A DNA stretch of 64,000 nucleotides from JACPDH01 sp041671505 (GTDB taxonomy: Bacteria; Acidobacteriota; Thermoanaerobaculia; Gp7-AA8): contig JBAZBK010000005.1 of NCBI GenBank assembly GCA_041671505.1, positions 186,001 through 250,000 of the forward strand, read 5' to 3'. The notes under the pieces were generated by a model that did no database searches, had not been told where the DNA came from, and saw only the letters and a list, made by a program, of their open reading frames with translations. Positions 16,861 through 26,340 of the stretch are shown piece after piece (position 1 is the stretch's first letter; each line of letters opens with the position of its first letter). Made by a program: the position numbers and the translations under genes.

Positions 16861-19800
16861 GACCTTTCCTCCGCTCCAATCTCCGAATCGTGTCCAGCAG
16901 CGTCGCCGGCCTCGCATTTCCTTTCGAAAGAAGTGCCGACATCTTTCCGGCGAGACGTGCTCGATCGGCTGCGGTCAGGTCCATCGACGTGAGCACGAGG
17001 AGCGGGATCGATGCCGTCGCCGGATCGTGCTGAAGGCGAGTCGCGACCTCGAAGCCGTTGATCTCCGGCATCATGAGGTCGAGCACGATCACCGAGGGAG
17101 CCAGCGTCGAGGCGAGCTCGAGTCCCGTCTCCCCGCTCTCCGCCGAGATCACCTGGTATCCCGCAGGCGCCACCGACGCCCGGACGATCGCGTGAACGCC
17201 CGCGTCGTCGTCGATCACGAGGACCGTCGCGCCGCCGTCCGACGCCTCGGTTGGCGCGAGCTGCCGGACGCGCGCCAGCAGCCTGCGACCGTCTACCGGC
17301 TTCGTCAGCACGTCGTCCGCGCCTAACGCGATGCCGAGCTCGTGGTTCGCGGCGGCGGTGACGATCACCACTGGAACGGCTCCGACGCGCGCCGAGGCCT
17401 TGAGGCGCCGGAGTACCTCCCACCCGTCGATGCCCGGAAGCATCACGTCGAGCATGATCACCGACGGCTGCAGCTCCTCGGCAGTCTTCAGTGCATCCTC
17501 ACCGCGGCCAAGCCAGACCGTCGCGTAGCCCGCCTGATCCAGCTGCTCCACGAGCTGCGCGCGAAACTCGGCGTCGTCCTCGACGATCAGGACGGTCGGC
17601 CGCGCCCCACCGTCACTCTGGGCGGCGACTTCGCGCGTCTCGAAGTGGTGCGCCGTGATCTCGACCGGCAGCACCACCCGGAACAGGCTTCCCTTTCCCG
17701 ATTCCGACTCGACACCGACGACGCCGCCCTGGATCTCCACGAGCTTCCTGACGATCGCGAGCCCGAGCCCCGTTCCACCCGGGAGCACAGATCCCTCGTC
17801 CGTCTGCCGGAACTCCTCGAAGATCATCTCCTGGAGCTCCCGCGGGATGCCTGCTCCCTCGTCGCGAACGGTGAGCTTCACGCTGTCGACGGTCAGCGGC
17901 GACGACCCGGCGTCGAGGGCGCACGCCTCGATCTCGACGCGCCCCTTATCGGGCGAGAACTTGATCGCGTTCGACACGAGGTTGTAGAGAATCTGCCTGA
18001 CCTTCGGCCCGTCGACGAAGATGACCGGCACCGAATCGTCGACGTTCGCGACGACCTCGATTCCCTTGCGCGACGCCATGCCCACGAGCACGCTGCGCAC
18101 GCTCGAGATCAGCTCGACGAGCAGGATCGGCTCCGCGTGAACCTCCATCCTGCCCGCCTCGATCTTCGAGAGGTCGAGCAGGTTGTTGATCAGGTTCAGC
18201 AGGTGATGCCCGCTGTCGAGGATGTTTCGGAGGAACCCGAGCTCGCGCGCGCCGACCCGCACCGCGAGCCGCTCGTTGAGAATCTCGGAGAATCCGATGA
18301 TCGAATTCAGCGGCGTGCGCAGCTCGTGGCTCATCGTCGCGAGGAAGCGGCTCTTCGTCCTGTTGGCTTCGAGGCTACGCTCGTTCGCCGTCTGAAGCTC
18401 CCGTGCGTGGCTCTCGAGCCTCCTGGAGTACTCCTTGAGCTCCTCGGTGCGCTCCTCGACGAGCGCCTGCAGCGCGCGGTTGGTCCGCTCCACCCGGCGC
18501 GTCCGCAAGCGCGCGTAAGCAAACACGAAAATTGCAACGAGCAGCAGCGCCAGGAGGCGCGCCCAGATCGTCATCCACCAGGGAGCAAGGACGACGAAGC
18601 TGAACTGCGAAGTCTCGGCGCTCCAACCTCCCTCGCGGCTGCGGGCGCGAACCTGAAAGGTGTAGTTCCCCGGGTCGAGGTTCGTGTACTCCTTGAACGG
18701 GACCGCAGTCTCGACTGACCAATCGCTGTCGAAACCGACGAGCTGGTACTGATAGCGCACGTCGCGCTCGTCGTCATACGAAAGCCCGCGGAAGTGCACG
18801 ACGACGCGGTTCTCACTCCACGCCAATTCGATTCCGTCCCCGATCCAGTCGAGCGCTCCCGTCGCGTCCCACGCGGCGAACGGCACGGCAAGCGCGCGCC
18901 CCGTGCTTCCGATCACCACGCGATCGATCATCGCCGGGGGCGACTGCACCTTTGTCCGCACGTCCTGCCCGAGGCGATAGAGCGTCGCGCCCTGGCTGAA
19001 TCCCATCCAGACGTTGCCGTCCGTGTCGAATGCCAGCGCGCCGTTCATCAGCATTTCGTTGCCGGCGAGCCCGCTCTGCTTGGTCAGGTGGCGCACGACC
19101 CGACCGCCACCCAGCTTCGGATCGAAGATGAATACTCCACCCGACGTGCCGAGCCAGAGCATGCCGTCCGTCGCCTCGAGCGTGGCGGCAACCGAATCCG
19201 ACGTAAGCCCCGCGGCAGCGCCGAAACTGACGAAGCGATCGTTGGCCCGATCGAACTTCGCAAGCCCGCCTCCCGAGGTTCCCGCCCACACCGTGCCGTC
19301 GGAGCTCACATAGACTTCGTTCACGGCCTTACTCTCGAGCCCCTGCTGCAACGAATAGTTGCGGAAGCGGCGCCCATCCCAGACGTCGACTCCGTTCGTC
19401 GCCGTCGCCATCCAGATCCTGCCCTCGTGGTCTTCCGCCACGCAGTAGACGACGTTGCTCGACACTCCCTCGGCCATCGTGAAGCGCTGAACGACGGGCT
19501 TCGGACCGCGAAGGTCGAGCTTCGCGACACCGGCGGACGTCCCTACCCAGAGGAAGCCGTTCGAGTCCTCGAAGACGTCATCGACGAAGTCGTCCGGAAG
19601 GCCGTCCGCCTTCGTGTAGACGCGTTCGACGCGGCCGTCGCGAAGCTTCGCGAGCCCGCCGCGCGTTCCCACCAGGATTGTTCCGTCGCGGGTTCTCACG
19701 ACGTCCCAGACGCCGTTCGACGGGAGTCCCTCGGCCATCGTGAGGTTCGTCGTCGCCCACGGCTGGTCTCGGTGGCCGGTCGCTCGAAGACGCGTGATTC

Positions 19801-20911
19801 CTTCGCTCGTTCCGATCCAGACGTCGCCCGAAGCCTCCGGCACGATCGAGTGAATCGTGCTGCTCACGAGCCCGTCGTGATCTCCGAAGTTGAGGAAACT
19901 CTCGGTGAGGAGCTTCGCGAGCCCGTTGTTCAACCCGATCCAGAGCGTCTGCTCGCGATCTTCGAAGAGCGAGTAGACACCGTTCACGTTGAGGCCGTTC
20001 TTCTTCCCGATCCAGCGGCAGACATCGAGCTTCGGCGCGCCGCAGATCGCCACGCCGCCGTCGACCATGCCGACCACCAGCTCGCCCCGCGAGCTCATCG
20101 TCAGCGCGTAGACATCGGCGCCCGGGAGCGTTTCGCCCTTTCCGAATTGCGTGAAGCTCGTGCCATCGAAGCGAACCACTCCTGCGCCCCGCGTGCCGAA
20201 GTAGATGTTGCCGTCCCTATCCTCGGTGATCGCGCGAACCGGGCTCCGGGGCAGACCCTCGCCAGCCCTGTAGATGCGCACCTGCGAGATCGTTCCGTCG
20301 GAGCGCGGCGAAAAGCGCGTAACGCTTCCTTCGCGCGTCCCCGTCCAGAGGTCACCCTTCGAGTCGGAGTAGATCGAATAGATGAATCCGGCGGCGAGCC
20401 CCTCGCGCTCCGCGAAACTGTGGAAGGCCTTTCCGTCGAATACGCTGACGCCTCCCTCCTGCGTCGCGAACCAGATGTGCCCGTATGCGTCGACCGTCGA
20501 CGACCAGACCGGGCCTTTGCCAAGCCCGTCCGCCTCGGTGAACGCGCGGATCGTCTTCCCGTCGTAGAGCGCAACTCCGGCGTTGGTGCCGAACCAGAGG
20601 CTGCCGTCGGGCGCCTCGAGAATCGTCCGGACGAGAGGATCGGGCAGGCCGTCGCGCAGTCCGATCGTCCGGAAGGAATGCCCGTCGTAGCGCGTCACGC
20701 CGTTCGTCGTGCCGAACCACATGACGCCGCGGCGGTCCTGGTAGATGCTCCAGACCTGCGACGCCCCTAGGCCGTCGTCGATCGAATAGTTGCGGATGTG
20801 GTAGCTCTGCGCGGAGAGCGGCGCGGAGAGGAGCAGCGCAGCGACGGCGCCGATCGCGCACGCAATGCGCGGTCCCCATCGTCGGATCGATCTGCCAGTC
20901 ACCGCGAGCAT
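16847..20911 (-). CDS. Hybrid histidine kinase with periplasmic two-component beta-propellers and two receivers
   Basis: The 1354-aa sensor has a signal peptide or anchor (about 14-35), then some fourteen short repeats of the Reg_prop type (recurring VWFGT, LWVGTSAGVAKL, DGTVWAGTSGGG) to about 690. A Y_Y_Y domain follows (about 705-770, YQLVGFDSDW and LDPGNYTF), then a transmembrane helix at about 777-800 and a coiled coil. The HisKA domain has MSHELRTPLN (His near 860). The ATPase has NLVSNAIKFSP, DEGAGIP and GGTGLGLAIV (about 1045). Receiver 1 (about 1105-1215) has phospho-Asp in IMLDVMLPG; receiver 2 (about 1229-1345) has IVLDLMMPE. Unlike Bacteroides hybrid systems there is no DNA-binding domain. 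The signal probably is a periplasmic polymer, by analogy only. No partner regulator is adjacent. Confidence 0.93.
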   Translation of the reverse strand: MLAVTGRSIRRWGPRIACAIGAVAALLLSAPLSAQSYHIRNYSIDDGLGASQVWSIYQDRRGVMWFGTTNGVTRYDGHSFRTIGLRDGLPDPLVRTILEAPDGSLWFGTNAGVALYDGKTIRAFTEADGLGKGPVWSSTVDAYGHIWFATQEGGVSVFDGKAFHSFAEREGLAAGFIYSIYSDSKGDLWTGTREGSVTRFSPRSDGTISQVRIYRAGEGLPRSPVRAITEDRDGNIYFGTRGAGVVRFDGTSFTQFGKGETLPGADVYALTMSSRGELVVGMVDGGVAICGAPKLDVCRWIGKKNGLNVNGVYSLFEDREQTLWIGLNNGLAKLLTESFLNFGDHDGLVSSTIHSIVPEASGDVWIGTSEGITRLRATGHRDQPWATTNLTMAEGLPSNGVWDVVRTRDGTILVGTRGGLAKLRDGRVERVYTKADGLPDDFVDDVFEDSNGFLWVGTSAGVAKLDLRGPKPVVQRFTMAEGVSSNVVYCVAEDHEGRIWMATATNGVDVWDGRRFRNYSLQQGLESKAVNEVYVSSDGTVWAGTSGGGLAKFDRANDRFVSFGAAAGLTSDSVAATLEATDGMLWLGTSGGVFIFDPKLGGGRVVRHLTKQSGLAGNEMLMNGALAFDTDGNVWMGFSQGATLYRLGQDVRTKVQSPPAMIDRVVIGSTGRALAVPFAAWDATGALDWIGDGIELAWSENRVVVHFRGLSYDDERDVRYQYQLVGFDSDWSVETAVPFKEYTNLDPGNYTFQVRARSREGGWSAETSQFSFVVLAPWWMTIWARLLALLLVAIFVFAYARLRTRRVERTNRALQALVEERTEELKEYSRRLESHARELQTANERSLEANRTKSRFLATMSHELRTPLNSIIGFSEILNERLAVRVGARELGFLRNILDSGHHLLNLINNLLDLSKIEAGRMEVHAEPILLVELISSVRSVLVGMASRKGIEVVANVDDSVPVIFVDGPKVRQILYNLVSNAIKFSPDKGRVEIEACALDAGSSPLTVDSVKLTVRDEGAGIPRELQEMIFEEFRQTDEGSVLPGGTGLGLAIVRKLVEIQGGVVGVESESGKGSLFRVVLPVEITAHHFETREVAAQSDGGARPTVLIVEDDAEFRAQLVEQLDQAGYATVWLGRGEDALKTAEELQPSVIMLDVMLPGIDGWEVLRRLKASARVGAVPVVIVTAAANHELGIALGADDVLTKPVDGRRLLARVRQLAPTEASDGGATVLVIDDDAGVHAIVRASVAPAGYQVISAESGETGLELASTLAPSVIVLDLMMPEINGFEVATRLQHDPATASIPLLVLTSMDLTAADRARLAGKMSALLSKGNARPATLLDTIRRLERRKGRIEN

Positions 20912-20968
20912 TCCCGTATCTCTCGACGCTCGGCAAGCGGTCGAAGGGGAAGTATATCGATCCTGGAA

Positions 20969-21065
20969 GGCGATAGGCGAAAGGCGAGAGGCGATGAGCG
21001 AGCGGAATCAGCGCAAACCCGGCAAGCCTGCTGATCGCCTCTCGCCTCTCGCCGTTCGCCTATTC
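20969..21065. repeat. Heptad inverted-repeat element, GGCGAGA family
   Basis: GGCGATA, GGCGAAA and GGCGAGA heptads at 20969-20999 face an inverse arm at 21026-21065 around a 26-base core. The element lies between two minus-strand genes. The stop codon of the acyltransferase (21060-21062, TAG) is part of an arm. Confidence 0.8.
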
Positions 21066-22463
21066 GGTTGCCACGCTTCTCTCCCGCCACCCTCGCGCCT
21101 CGACCTCGTCGAACGGGAGTATGGAATTGGCGTAGTACTCGAGCAGCGTCAGCTCGCGCGGCGACCAGCGCCAGCGATCGCCGTCGCGCTCGACGAGGTG
21201 CCGGAGCTCGAGCACGAGGCGCGCCTCGGTCCAGATCTCCGCGCCGGTCCCTTCGCGCGCCATCCAGACACGCCCGGCGAAGCGGGTGCTGCGCGCCGCA
21301 TCGATCTCCTGCACGAGCAGCGCCTCGTCGATCCAGGCGTCAGGCGCATGCCGCGCAAACACTGACGCGGCGAGCGACACCGGCGTGAGCGGATAGGCAT
21401 CCGAGATCCGACGCATGATCGTCCGCGCGAGCTCGTTGAGGTGCGGCTTTCTCGTCTCGAACGGATCGTTGAGGATCTCGGGATGCTCGCGCACAAAGTC
21501 GTCGAGCTTCACCGGCTTGCCGAACGAGACCATCGCGTAGCCGTAGCGCTTGAACCGCCCGCGCAGGCTGCGCCAGAAGCTGAAGAAGAGGTAGTCGACC
21601 GAGCTCGAGAGTTTCGCCCAGCGCGAGCGGCGATCCTCCCTGCCGACGAGCTCCTCCCTGAGATTGCGATCCTCGAGTACTCGGTCATAGCTGACGGCGG
21701 TCGGCACGAAGTAGAGCGGCGCGGTGAAGCGCGGATCGCGTTTCGAGAGCACCAGGTAGTCGAGCATCCCGAGCTTCGGTTTCTGGAACGCGCCATCGCG
21801 GGAGAGGCCGCCCTCGAGGAACACCCCCTGCGTCACTCCGCTGCGCGTGATCGTCGAGACGAACTGCGACAGGACGGTGTGGTAGAGCGGCTCGCGGAAG
21901 CGGCGGCGGATGAAGTATCCGCCGAACCACTTGAAGAGATGGTTCAACGGCCAGACGCGCGCCCATTCGCCCACCGCGTACGAGAGCGAGATGAACTTGA
22001 ACAGCATGTGCGCGACGAGCACGTAGTCGACGTTCGACCGGTGGTTGATCATGTAGACGACGACGGAATCGGGCTCGATCTCCCTGTTGAGCCGCTCGAT
22101 GTGCTCCCGGTCGACCACGACCCAGTAGAAGAGATAGAGAAACGCGCGCGCGATCGGCCCGCCCAGGCGGTAGTACGCGAGCAGGTTGAACTTCGGCATG
22201 ATCTCGAAGAGATAGATCCTCGCTTGCCGCTCCGCAGCCTCGAGCGAGACCTTGTGGTCGTGCGCGTACTTCTTCACCGCCTCGACGACCTTCGGGCTGC
22301 CGAAGACGTCGAGCCGGATCTCGGAGTGCTTGTTGCGCGTCTTGTAGCGATTGATGCGGATCTTCCGAGTTCGCACGAGATCGCGCGCATGGCGGTTCAG
22401 GAACGCCGTCGCGAACAGGGCGAGGACGATCAGCGCAGCCGCAGCGATGATGTAGGTCGTCAT
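21060..22463 (-). CDS. plsB: Glycerol-3-phosphate 1-acyltransferase (PlsB-like)
   Basis: The 467-aa protein starts at ATG 22463, with GAGGG upstream. The open frame continues to 22670, but that part translates the heptad repeat (for example NSQFSILNS) and is rejected. An N-terminal membrane helix (about 3-22) precedes the acyltransferase. Block I is NHRSNVDYV (HX4D, about residue 138), block II GGYFIRRRFREPLY, block III FLEGGLSRDG (about 216) and block IV YFVPTAVSYDRV. These match PlsB-type enzymes that put the first acyl chain on glycerol 3-phosphate at the inner membrane. E. coli PlsB is about 800 aa, so this is a short form. Confidence 0.85.
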   Translation of the reverse strand: MTTYIIAAAALIVLALFATAFLNRHARDLVRTRKIRINRYKTRNKHSEIRLDVFGSPKVVEAVKKYAHDHKVSLEAAERQARIYLFEIMPKFNLLAYYRLGGPIARAFLYLFYWVVVDREHIERLNREIEPDSVVVYMINHRSNVDYVLVAHMLFKFISLSYAVGEWARVWPLNHLFKWFGGYFIRRRFREPLYHTVLSQFVSTITRSGVTQGVFLEGGLSRDGAFQKPKLGMLDYLVLSKRDPRFTAPLYFVPTAVSYDRVLEDRNLREELVGREDRRSRWAKLSSSVDYLFFSFWRSLRGRFKRYGYAMVSFGKPVKLDDFVREHPEILNDPFETRKPHLNELARTIMRRISDAYPLTPVSLAASVFARHAPDAWIDEALLVQEIDAARSTRFAGRVWMAREGTGAEIWTEARLVLELRHLVERDGDRWRWSPRELTLLEYYANSILPFDEVEARGWRERSVATE

Positions 22464-22494
22464 CGGCGCGTGCCCTCGCCGGATGCGGCGGCGC

Positions 22495-23022
22495 GAATTG
22501 AGAATTGAGAATTGAGAATTGAGAGATCGCGATACGGCGCGACTTGCGCGACGGCAGGGACGTCGGGAAGGATTCGGTTCGCGGTCATCTCGAGGTGCGA
22601 TGGAAGGATACCGCACGGCGGCCAGTCGGCGGGTGTGCATGCTGAGATCGAGAAGCTTGTGGATTGTCATCCCGACGACCGAGCACCGCGAGGGAGGAGG
22701 GATCTCGCAGGCTGGTACAACTGAGGTTCGTCAGGAGAACTCGTGCCGATTGCGAATGAGTACCAGCCTGCGAGGTCCCTCCTCCTTCCCCCGCTTCGCG
22801 GGGTCAGTCGTCGGGACGACAACTCCCACGGGTGTCGCAAACGGGGCTGCTGCTAGGAAGCACAGCGGAGCATCGTAAGAGTGAAGCGCTTAGTAGATTC
22901 CTCGCTGCGCTCGGAATGACAGACGCGCTCAGAATGACGCCAGCGCGTCAAAGCGAAAACGGGCGACCCATCGGGCCGCCCGTCGAGAGATCTACCTTCT
23001 CTCAATTCTCAATTCTCAATTT
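22495..23022. repeat. Composite heptad element with a long hairpin core
   Basis: This 528-bp gene-free stretch has TTGAGAA-type heptad arms at 22495-22528 and, inverted, at 22998-23022. Inside, two inverted arms of about 55-63 bp (22664-22718 and 22760-22822) share the ends TTGTCATCCCGACGA / TCGTCGGGACGACAA and GCTGGTAC / GTACCAGC. The same pair recurs at 26407-26568. A GGAATGACAGA-containing stretch (about 22880-22940) and a terminator (22959-22983) complete it. No gene is seen. Confidence 0.8.
22959..22983 (-). terminator. Intrinsic terminator of the transketolase gene
   Basis: On the minus strand ACGGGCG pairs with CGCCCGT and is followed by TTTCGCTTTG. It comes directly after the heptad arm that follows the transketolase stop. 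Confidence 0.75.
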
Positions 23023-23029
23023 GTGTCCG

Positions 23030-25072
23030 TCACCCCCGCCACCACGCGGCGACCTTCTTCGCCACCCTCGCTGGCGTGAGCCGGTACTCTTCGGCGAGCC
23101 GTTCCGCCGGCGCTGAAGCGCCGAAGTGATCGATGCCGATGACGAGCCCCTTGTGGCTGACGTACTTCCACCAGCCGTCGGTCCGCCCCGCTTCGATCGC
23201 GACGAGTTTGTCGCGATCGCCCAGGATCGCATCGCGGTACTCCTGCGTCTGGCGATCGAAGAGCTCGAGCGACGGCGCCGACACGACGCGTGCGCTGATG
23301 CCCTTCTCCTTCAGCTCTCCCACGGCCTGCACCGCGAGCGGAAGCTCCGATCCCGTGGCGATCAGCGTCACGTCGCCCGTCTCGTATCCGCTGACGACGT
23401 ACGCCCCCTTCCACACGCTCTCCATGTCGAAGCCGCCGCCCGCCTTGATCGGCTCGAGCTTCTGTCGCGTGAAGACGAGGACCGTCGGTCCTTCGGCCTT
23501 CGCGACGGCCCACGCCCAGGCCATGCCGACCTCGTAGTCGGTTCCCGGACGGAACAGCGTGATGTCGGGGATGCCGCGGATGGCCCAGAGATGCTCGATC
23601 GGCTGATGCGTCGGGCCGTCCTCCCCGAGGAAGACCGAGTCGTGGGTGTAGACGAAGATCGACGGGATCTTCATCAGCGCGGCGAGGCGCACCGGCGCGC
23701 GCATGTAGTCGACGAACTGCATGAACGTCGCGCCGAAGGCACGCCATGAGCCGTAGAGCGTCATCCCGTTCACGATCGCGCCCATCGCGTGCTCGCGGAT
23801 GCCGAAGTGAAGGTTGCGGCCCGTGAAGACGTCGAGCGCGGGGGGATGGCCCGCGCCGTGCTCTTCGGAGCGCTCGATGCTGCCGCCTGACTTCATCAGC
23901 GTGCTCGTCGAAGGCGCGAGGTCGGCCGACCCGCCGACGAAGAACGGCGCGAGCTCGGCGATCTTCTGAATCGTCTGCCCCGAGATCGCGCGCGTCGCCG
24001 CTCCCTTCTCGTTCGAGGCCGCGGCGACGAGCTGCTTGGCGAAGTCGACGGGAACTTCGTGGCTCCAGTAACGGTCGTAGTCGGCCGCGAGCCCGGGGTT
24101 CGCCGCTCGCCACGCCTTCATCGACTTCTCCCACTTCTTTCTCTGCTTCGCCAGCTTGCCGACCTTGCGGGCAAATTCCTCGCGCACGCCGTCGGGCACG
24201 TAGAACGCCGGCTCCGCGGGCCAGCCGTACGCCTTCTTCGTCTCGATCGTCTCCTGCGGCCCCAGCGGCGCGCCGTGAACTTCGTGAGATCCCGCCATGT
24301 GCGGGCTTCCGAAGCCGATCGTGGTTCGCGCGATCACGATCGAGGGCTGCGTCGTCGCCTTCTGCGCCTTACGGATCGCCTTCCGAACCTGGTCGCGGTC
24401 GTGCCCGTCGATCTTCTGCACGTGCCAGCCGCACGCCTTGAATCGCTTCTCGACGTCCTCGGAGAACGAGAGACGCGTCTCCCCTTCGATCGAGATGCGA
24501 TTGTCGTCGTAAAAGTAGATCAGGTTCCCCAGGCCGAGATGGCCCGCGATCGAAGCCGCTTCGGCGGAGATCCCTTCCATGAGGTCGCCGTCGGAGCAGA
24601 TCGCGTAGATGTAGTTGTCGACCGGCGCGAAGTCGGCCGTGTTGAAGCGCGCGGCCATCATCTTCGAGGCTAGCCCCATGCCGACGCCGTTCGCGAAGCC
24701 CTGACCGAGCGGGCCGGTGGTGACCTCGATGCCGGTGGCATGTCCGTACTCGGGGTGGCCCGCCGTCTTCGATCCCCACTGCCGGAAGCTCTTGAGCTGC
24801 TCGATCGTCATGTCCTCGTAGCCCGAGAGATGAAGGAGCGAGTAGAGGAGCATCGACGCGTGGCCTGCCGAGAGAACGAAGCGATCGCGCCCCTGCCACT
24901 TCGGAACCTTCGGATCGTGCCGCATGTACTCGGTCCAGATCACGTAGGCGATGTCGGCGAGCGCCATCGGCGTGCCGGGATGTCCCGACTTCGCTTTCTC
25001 GACTCCGTCGATCGCGAGGGTACGGATCGTGTTGACACAGAGGGTCTCCAGCTTCTGACTGTCGTCGCTCAT
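23030..25072 (-). CDS. tkt: Transketolase
   Basis: The 680-aa enzyme has the usual family length. Visible motifs are AKSGHPGTPMALAD at the start, SAGHASMLLYSLLH, TGPLGQGFANGVGM, the thiamine-diphosphate motif SDGDLMEG (Asp-Gly-Asp with Glu), and NLHFGIREHAMGAI and HDSVFLGEDGPTHQP in the pyrimidine-binding half. It moves two-carbon units between sugar phosphates in the non-oxidative pentose phosphate pathway. The next gene upstream on the chromosome is unrelated and divergent. A second, divergent transketolase-like gene is at 52911. Confidence 0.95.
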   Translation of the reverse strand: MSDDSQKLETLCVNTIRTLAIDGVEKAKSGHPGTPMALADIAYVIWTEYMRHDPKVPKWQGRDRFVLSAGHASMLLYSLLHLSGYEDMTIEQLKSFRQWGSKTAGHPEYGHATGIEVTTGPLGQGFANGVGMGLASKMMAARFNTADFAPVDNYIYAICSDGDLMEGISAEAASIAGHLGLGNLIYFYDDNRISIEGETRLSFSEDVEKRFKACGWHVQKIDGHDRDQVRKAIRKAQKATTQPSIVIARTTIGFGSPHMAGSHEVHGAPLGPQETIETKKAYGWPAEPAFYVPDGVREEFARKVGKLAKQRKKWEKSMKAWRAANPGLAADYDRYWSHEVPVDFAKQLVAAASNEKGAATRAISGQTIQKIAELAPFFVGGSADLAPSTSTLMKSGGSIERSEEHGAGHPPALDVFTGRNLHFGIREHAMGAIVNGMTLYGSWRAFGATFMQFVDYMRAPVRLAALMKIPSIFVYTHDSVFLGEDGPTHQPIEHLWAIRGIPDITLFRPGTDYEVGMAWAWAVAKAEGPTVLVFTRQKLEPIKAGGGFDMESVWKGAYVVSGYETGDVTLIATGSELPLAVQAVGELKEKGISARVVSAPSLELFDRQTQEYRDAILGDRDKLVAIEAGRTDGWWKYVSHKGLVIGIDHFGASAPAERLAEEYRLTPARVAKKVAAWWRG

Positions 25073-25137
25073 CGCTCCTCCTGGAATGGCTTCGCATTAT
25101 ACTCAGCCCTGCAATTCAATCGACGAGGAGTCCCGAC

Positions 25138-25704
25138 GTGCCAGAGAGCCCGGTAACCGTGAAAGGCTCGCCGATTCGAAGCCTCCTCAAGTTCGTGGAG
25201 GGCGAGCTGACGCCCGTGCAGCGTGCGGAGATGTTCGCGAAGCTCCCGGTGGACGACGCCGAGCGGCTGCAGGCGCGCATTCTCGTCACGGATGCCCTCC
25301 CCGTCACACTTCTGAATCGGCTCACGGTCGAAGCAGCGAAGTCGAGGCAGGAACCTCTGCAGACCTTCGCCCGTCGTGCCGGCCGCGCCGCGGCATCCGA
25401 CGCGTTCTCGGGCGTCTACCGCGCCTTCGCTCTCGTCCTCACGCCCGAGAAGCTCCTCGAGAAGGCCGCGCGCATCTGGGGATCGCTTTACAACCGCGGC
25501 GAGCTCGTCGTCGAACGGCAGAGCGAGCGCTCGGCGCACGTCAAGTTGCTCAACTTCCCGTCCGAAGAGGCGGGCTGCGCGCGCATCACCGGCTGGATCG
25601 AGCGGATGGTCGAGCTGACCGGCGTGAAGAACCCTCGCGTGCTGCAGACTCGATGTTGCGCGAAAGGCGCGCCGGCGTGCGAGTGGGACCTGCACTGGGA
25701 TTAG
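25138..25704 (+). CDS. V4R/DUF2378-like sensor-domain protein
   Basis: The 188-aa protein starts at GTG 25138 behind GAGGAG. An N-terminal helical part (LLKFVEGELTPVQRAEMFAKLP) precedes an alpha/beta domain. Its end, RCCAKGAPACEWDLHW, matches the 'C-x-G-x-G-x-x-x-C-x-W/F' close of V4R (4-vinyl reductase) and heme-NO-binding-associated domains. Such domains bind small hydrocarbons or haem and usually sense ligands. There is no output domain. A cNMP-binding protein follows across a large hairpin, and the pair may work in one signalling path; this is inference. Confidence 0.6.
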   Translation: MPESPVTVKGSPIRSLLKFVEGELTPVQRAEMFAKLPVDDAERLQARILVTDALPVTLLNRLTVEAAKSRQEPLQTFARRAGRAAASDAFSGVYRAFALVLTPEKLLEKAARIWGSLYNRGELVVERQSERSAHVKLLNFPSEEAGCARITGWIERMVELTGVKNPRVLQTRCCAKGAPACEWDLHWD

Positions 25705-25720
25705 AAACGCCCTGGAAGGC

Positions 25721-25816
25721 GAAGTTAGAAGTTAGAACGCAGAATGTTGAATCCAGAAACTGAAAGTCGGCGCCTCCTTTCTGGATTCAACATTCAGCGT
25801 TCTAACTTCTAAATTC
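25721..25816. repeat. Long hairpin of GTTAGAA-type heptads
   Basis: Arms of 39 bp (25721-25759 and 25778-25816) pair with two to three mismatches around an 18-base loop. The left arm consists of heptads ending in GAA (GTTAGAA, CGCAGAA, TGTTGAA, TCCAGAA) and starts 16 bases after the stop at 25704. It separates two same-direction genes. Confidence 0.8.
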
Positions 25817-25874
25817 AGGGTTGCGTGCCGTACAAGAAGAAACCAATGACCTGTGAGGCGGACGAGGACCACGA

Positions 25875-26327
25875 ATGAACAACATCTACGAGCTCCAGTC
25901 GGACCATCCGCTGTTCCGCTACTTCACTCCCGCGGAAAGGTCGCGCATCGAGGCGATGGCGAAGGTCTTCACGCTCGAGGAGGGGGGCCGCCTGATCGAC
26001 GCGGGCGAAGTCGATTCGACGCTCTACGCCGTCGAGGAAGGGCGGCTCGACATCGTGATCAACCGCGAGTCCTCGCCGCTCGTCATCGCCTCGGTGGGGC
26101 CCGGAGACGTGCTCGGTGAGGTCTCGTTCATCGACGATTCCCCCCGAACCGTTTCAGTGATCGCCGCCGAGGAATCGACGGTGCGTGCCTGGAACAAGAC
26201 CACGCTCACGACGGAGCTCGCGGACGAGCCGGTGCTGCTTGCAAAGCTCGCGATCGCGCTGAGCGAGCTCCTGGTCGAGCGACTGCGCGACTCGGTGCGT
26301 CGTCAGGGCATGGTCAGACCTGTGTAG
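25875..26327 (+). CDS. Stand-alone cyclic-nucleotide-binding domain protein
   Basis: The 150-aa protein is essentially one cNMP-binding beta-roll: LFRYFTPAERSRIEAMA, then IDAGEVDSTLYAVEEGRLDIV, then the phosphate-binding-cassette region VLGEVSFIDDSPRTVSVIA. The cassette has Gly-Glu and the Arg-Thr that often contact cyclic nucleotides. A C-terminal helix ends at RRQGMVRPV, with no helix-turn-helix. It may therefore bind a cyclic nucleotide and act by protein contact. The stop is followed by the small stem AGCCGC-TTC-GCGGCT (26326-26340). Confidence 0.82.
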   Translation: MNNIYELQSDHPLFRYFTPAERSRIEAMAKVFTLEEGGRLIDAGEVDSTLYAVEEGRLDIVINRESSPLVIASVGPGDVLGEVSFIDDSPRTVSVIAAEESTVRAWNKTTLTTELADEPVLLAKLAIALSELLVERLRDSVRRQGMVRPV

Positions 26328-26340
26328 CCGCTTCGCGGCT

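Noticed and set aside
22464..22670. N-terminal extension of the PlsB-like protein with LNSQFSILNS-type sequence
   Set aside because: It is the translation of TTGAGAA heptads; a proper start with upstream GAGGG and a membrane helix lies at 22463.
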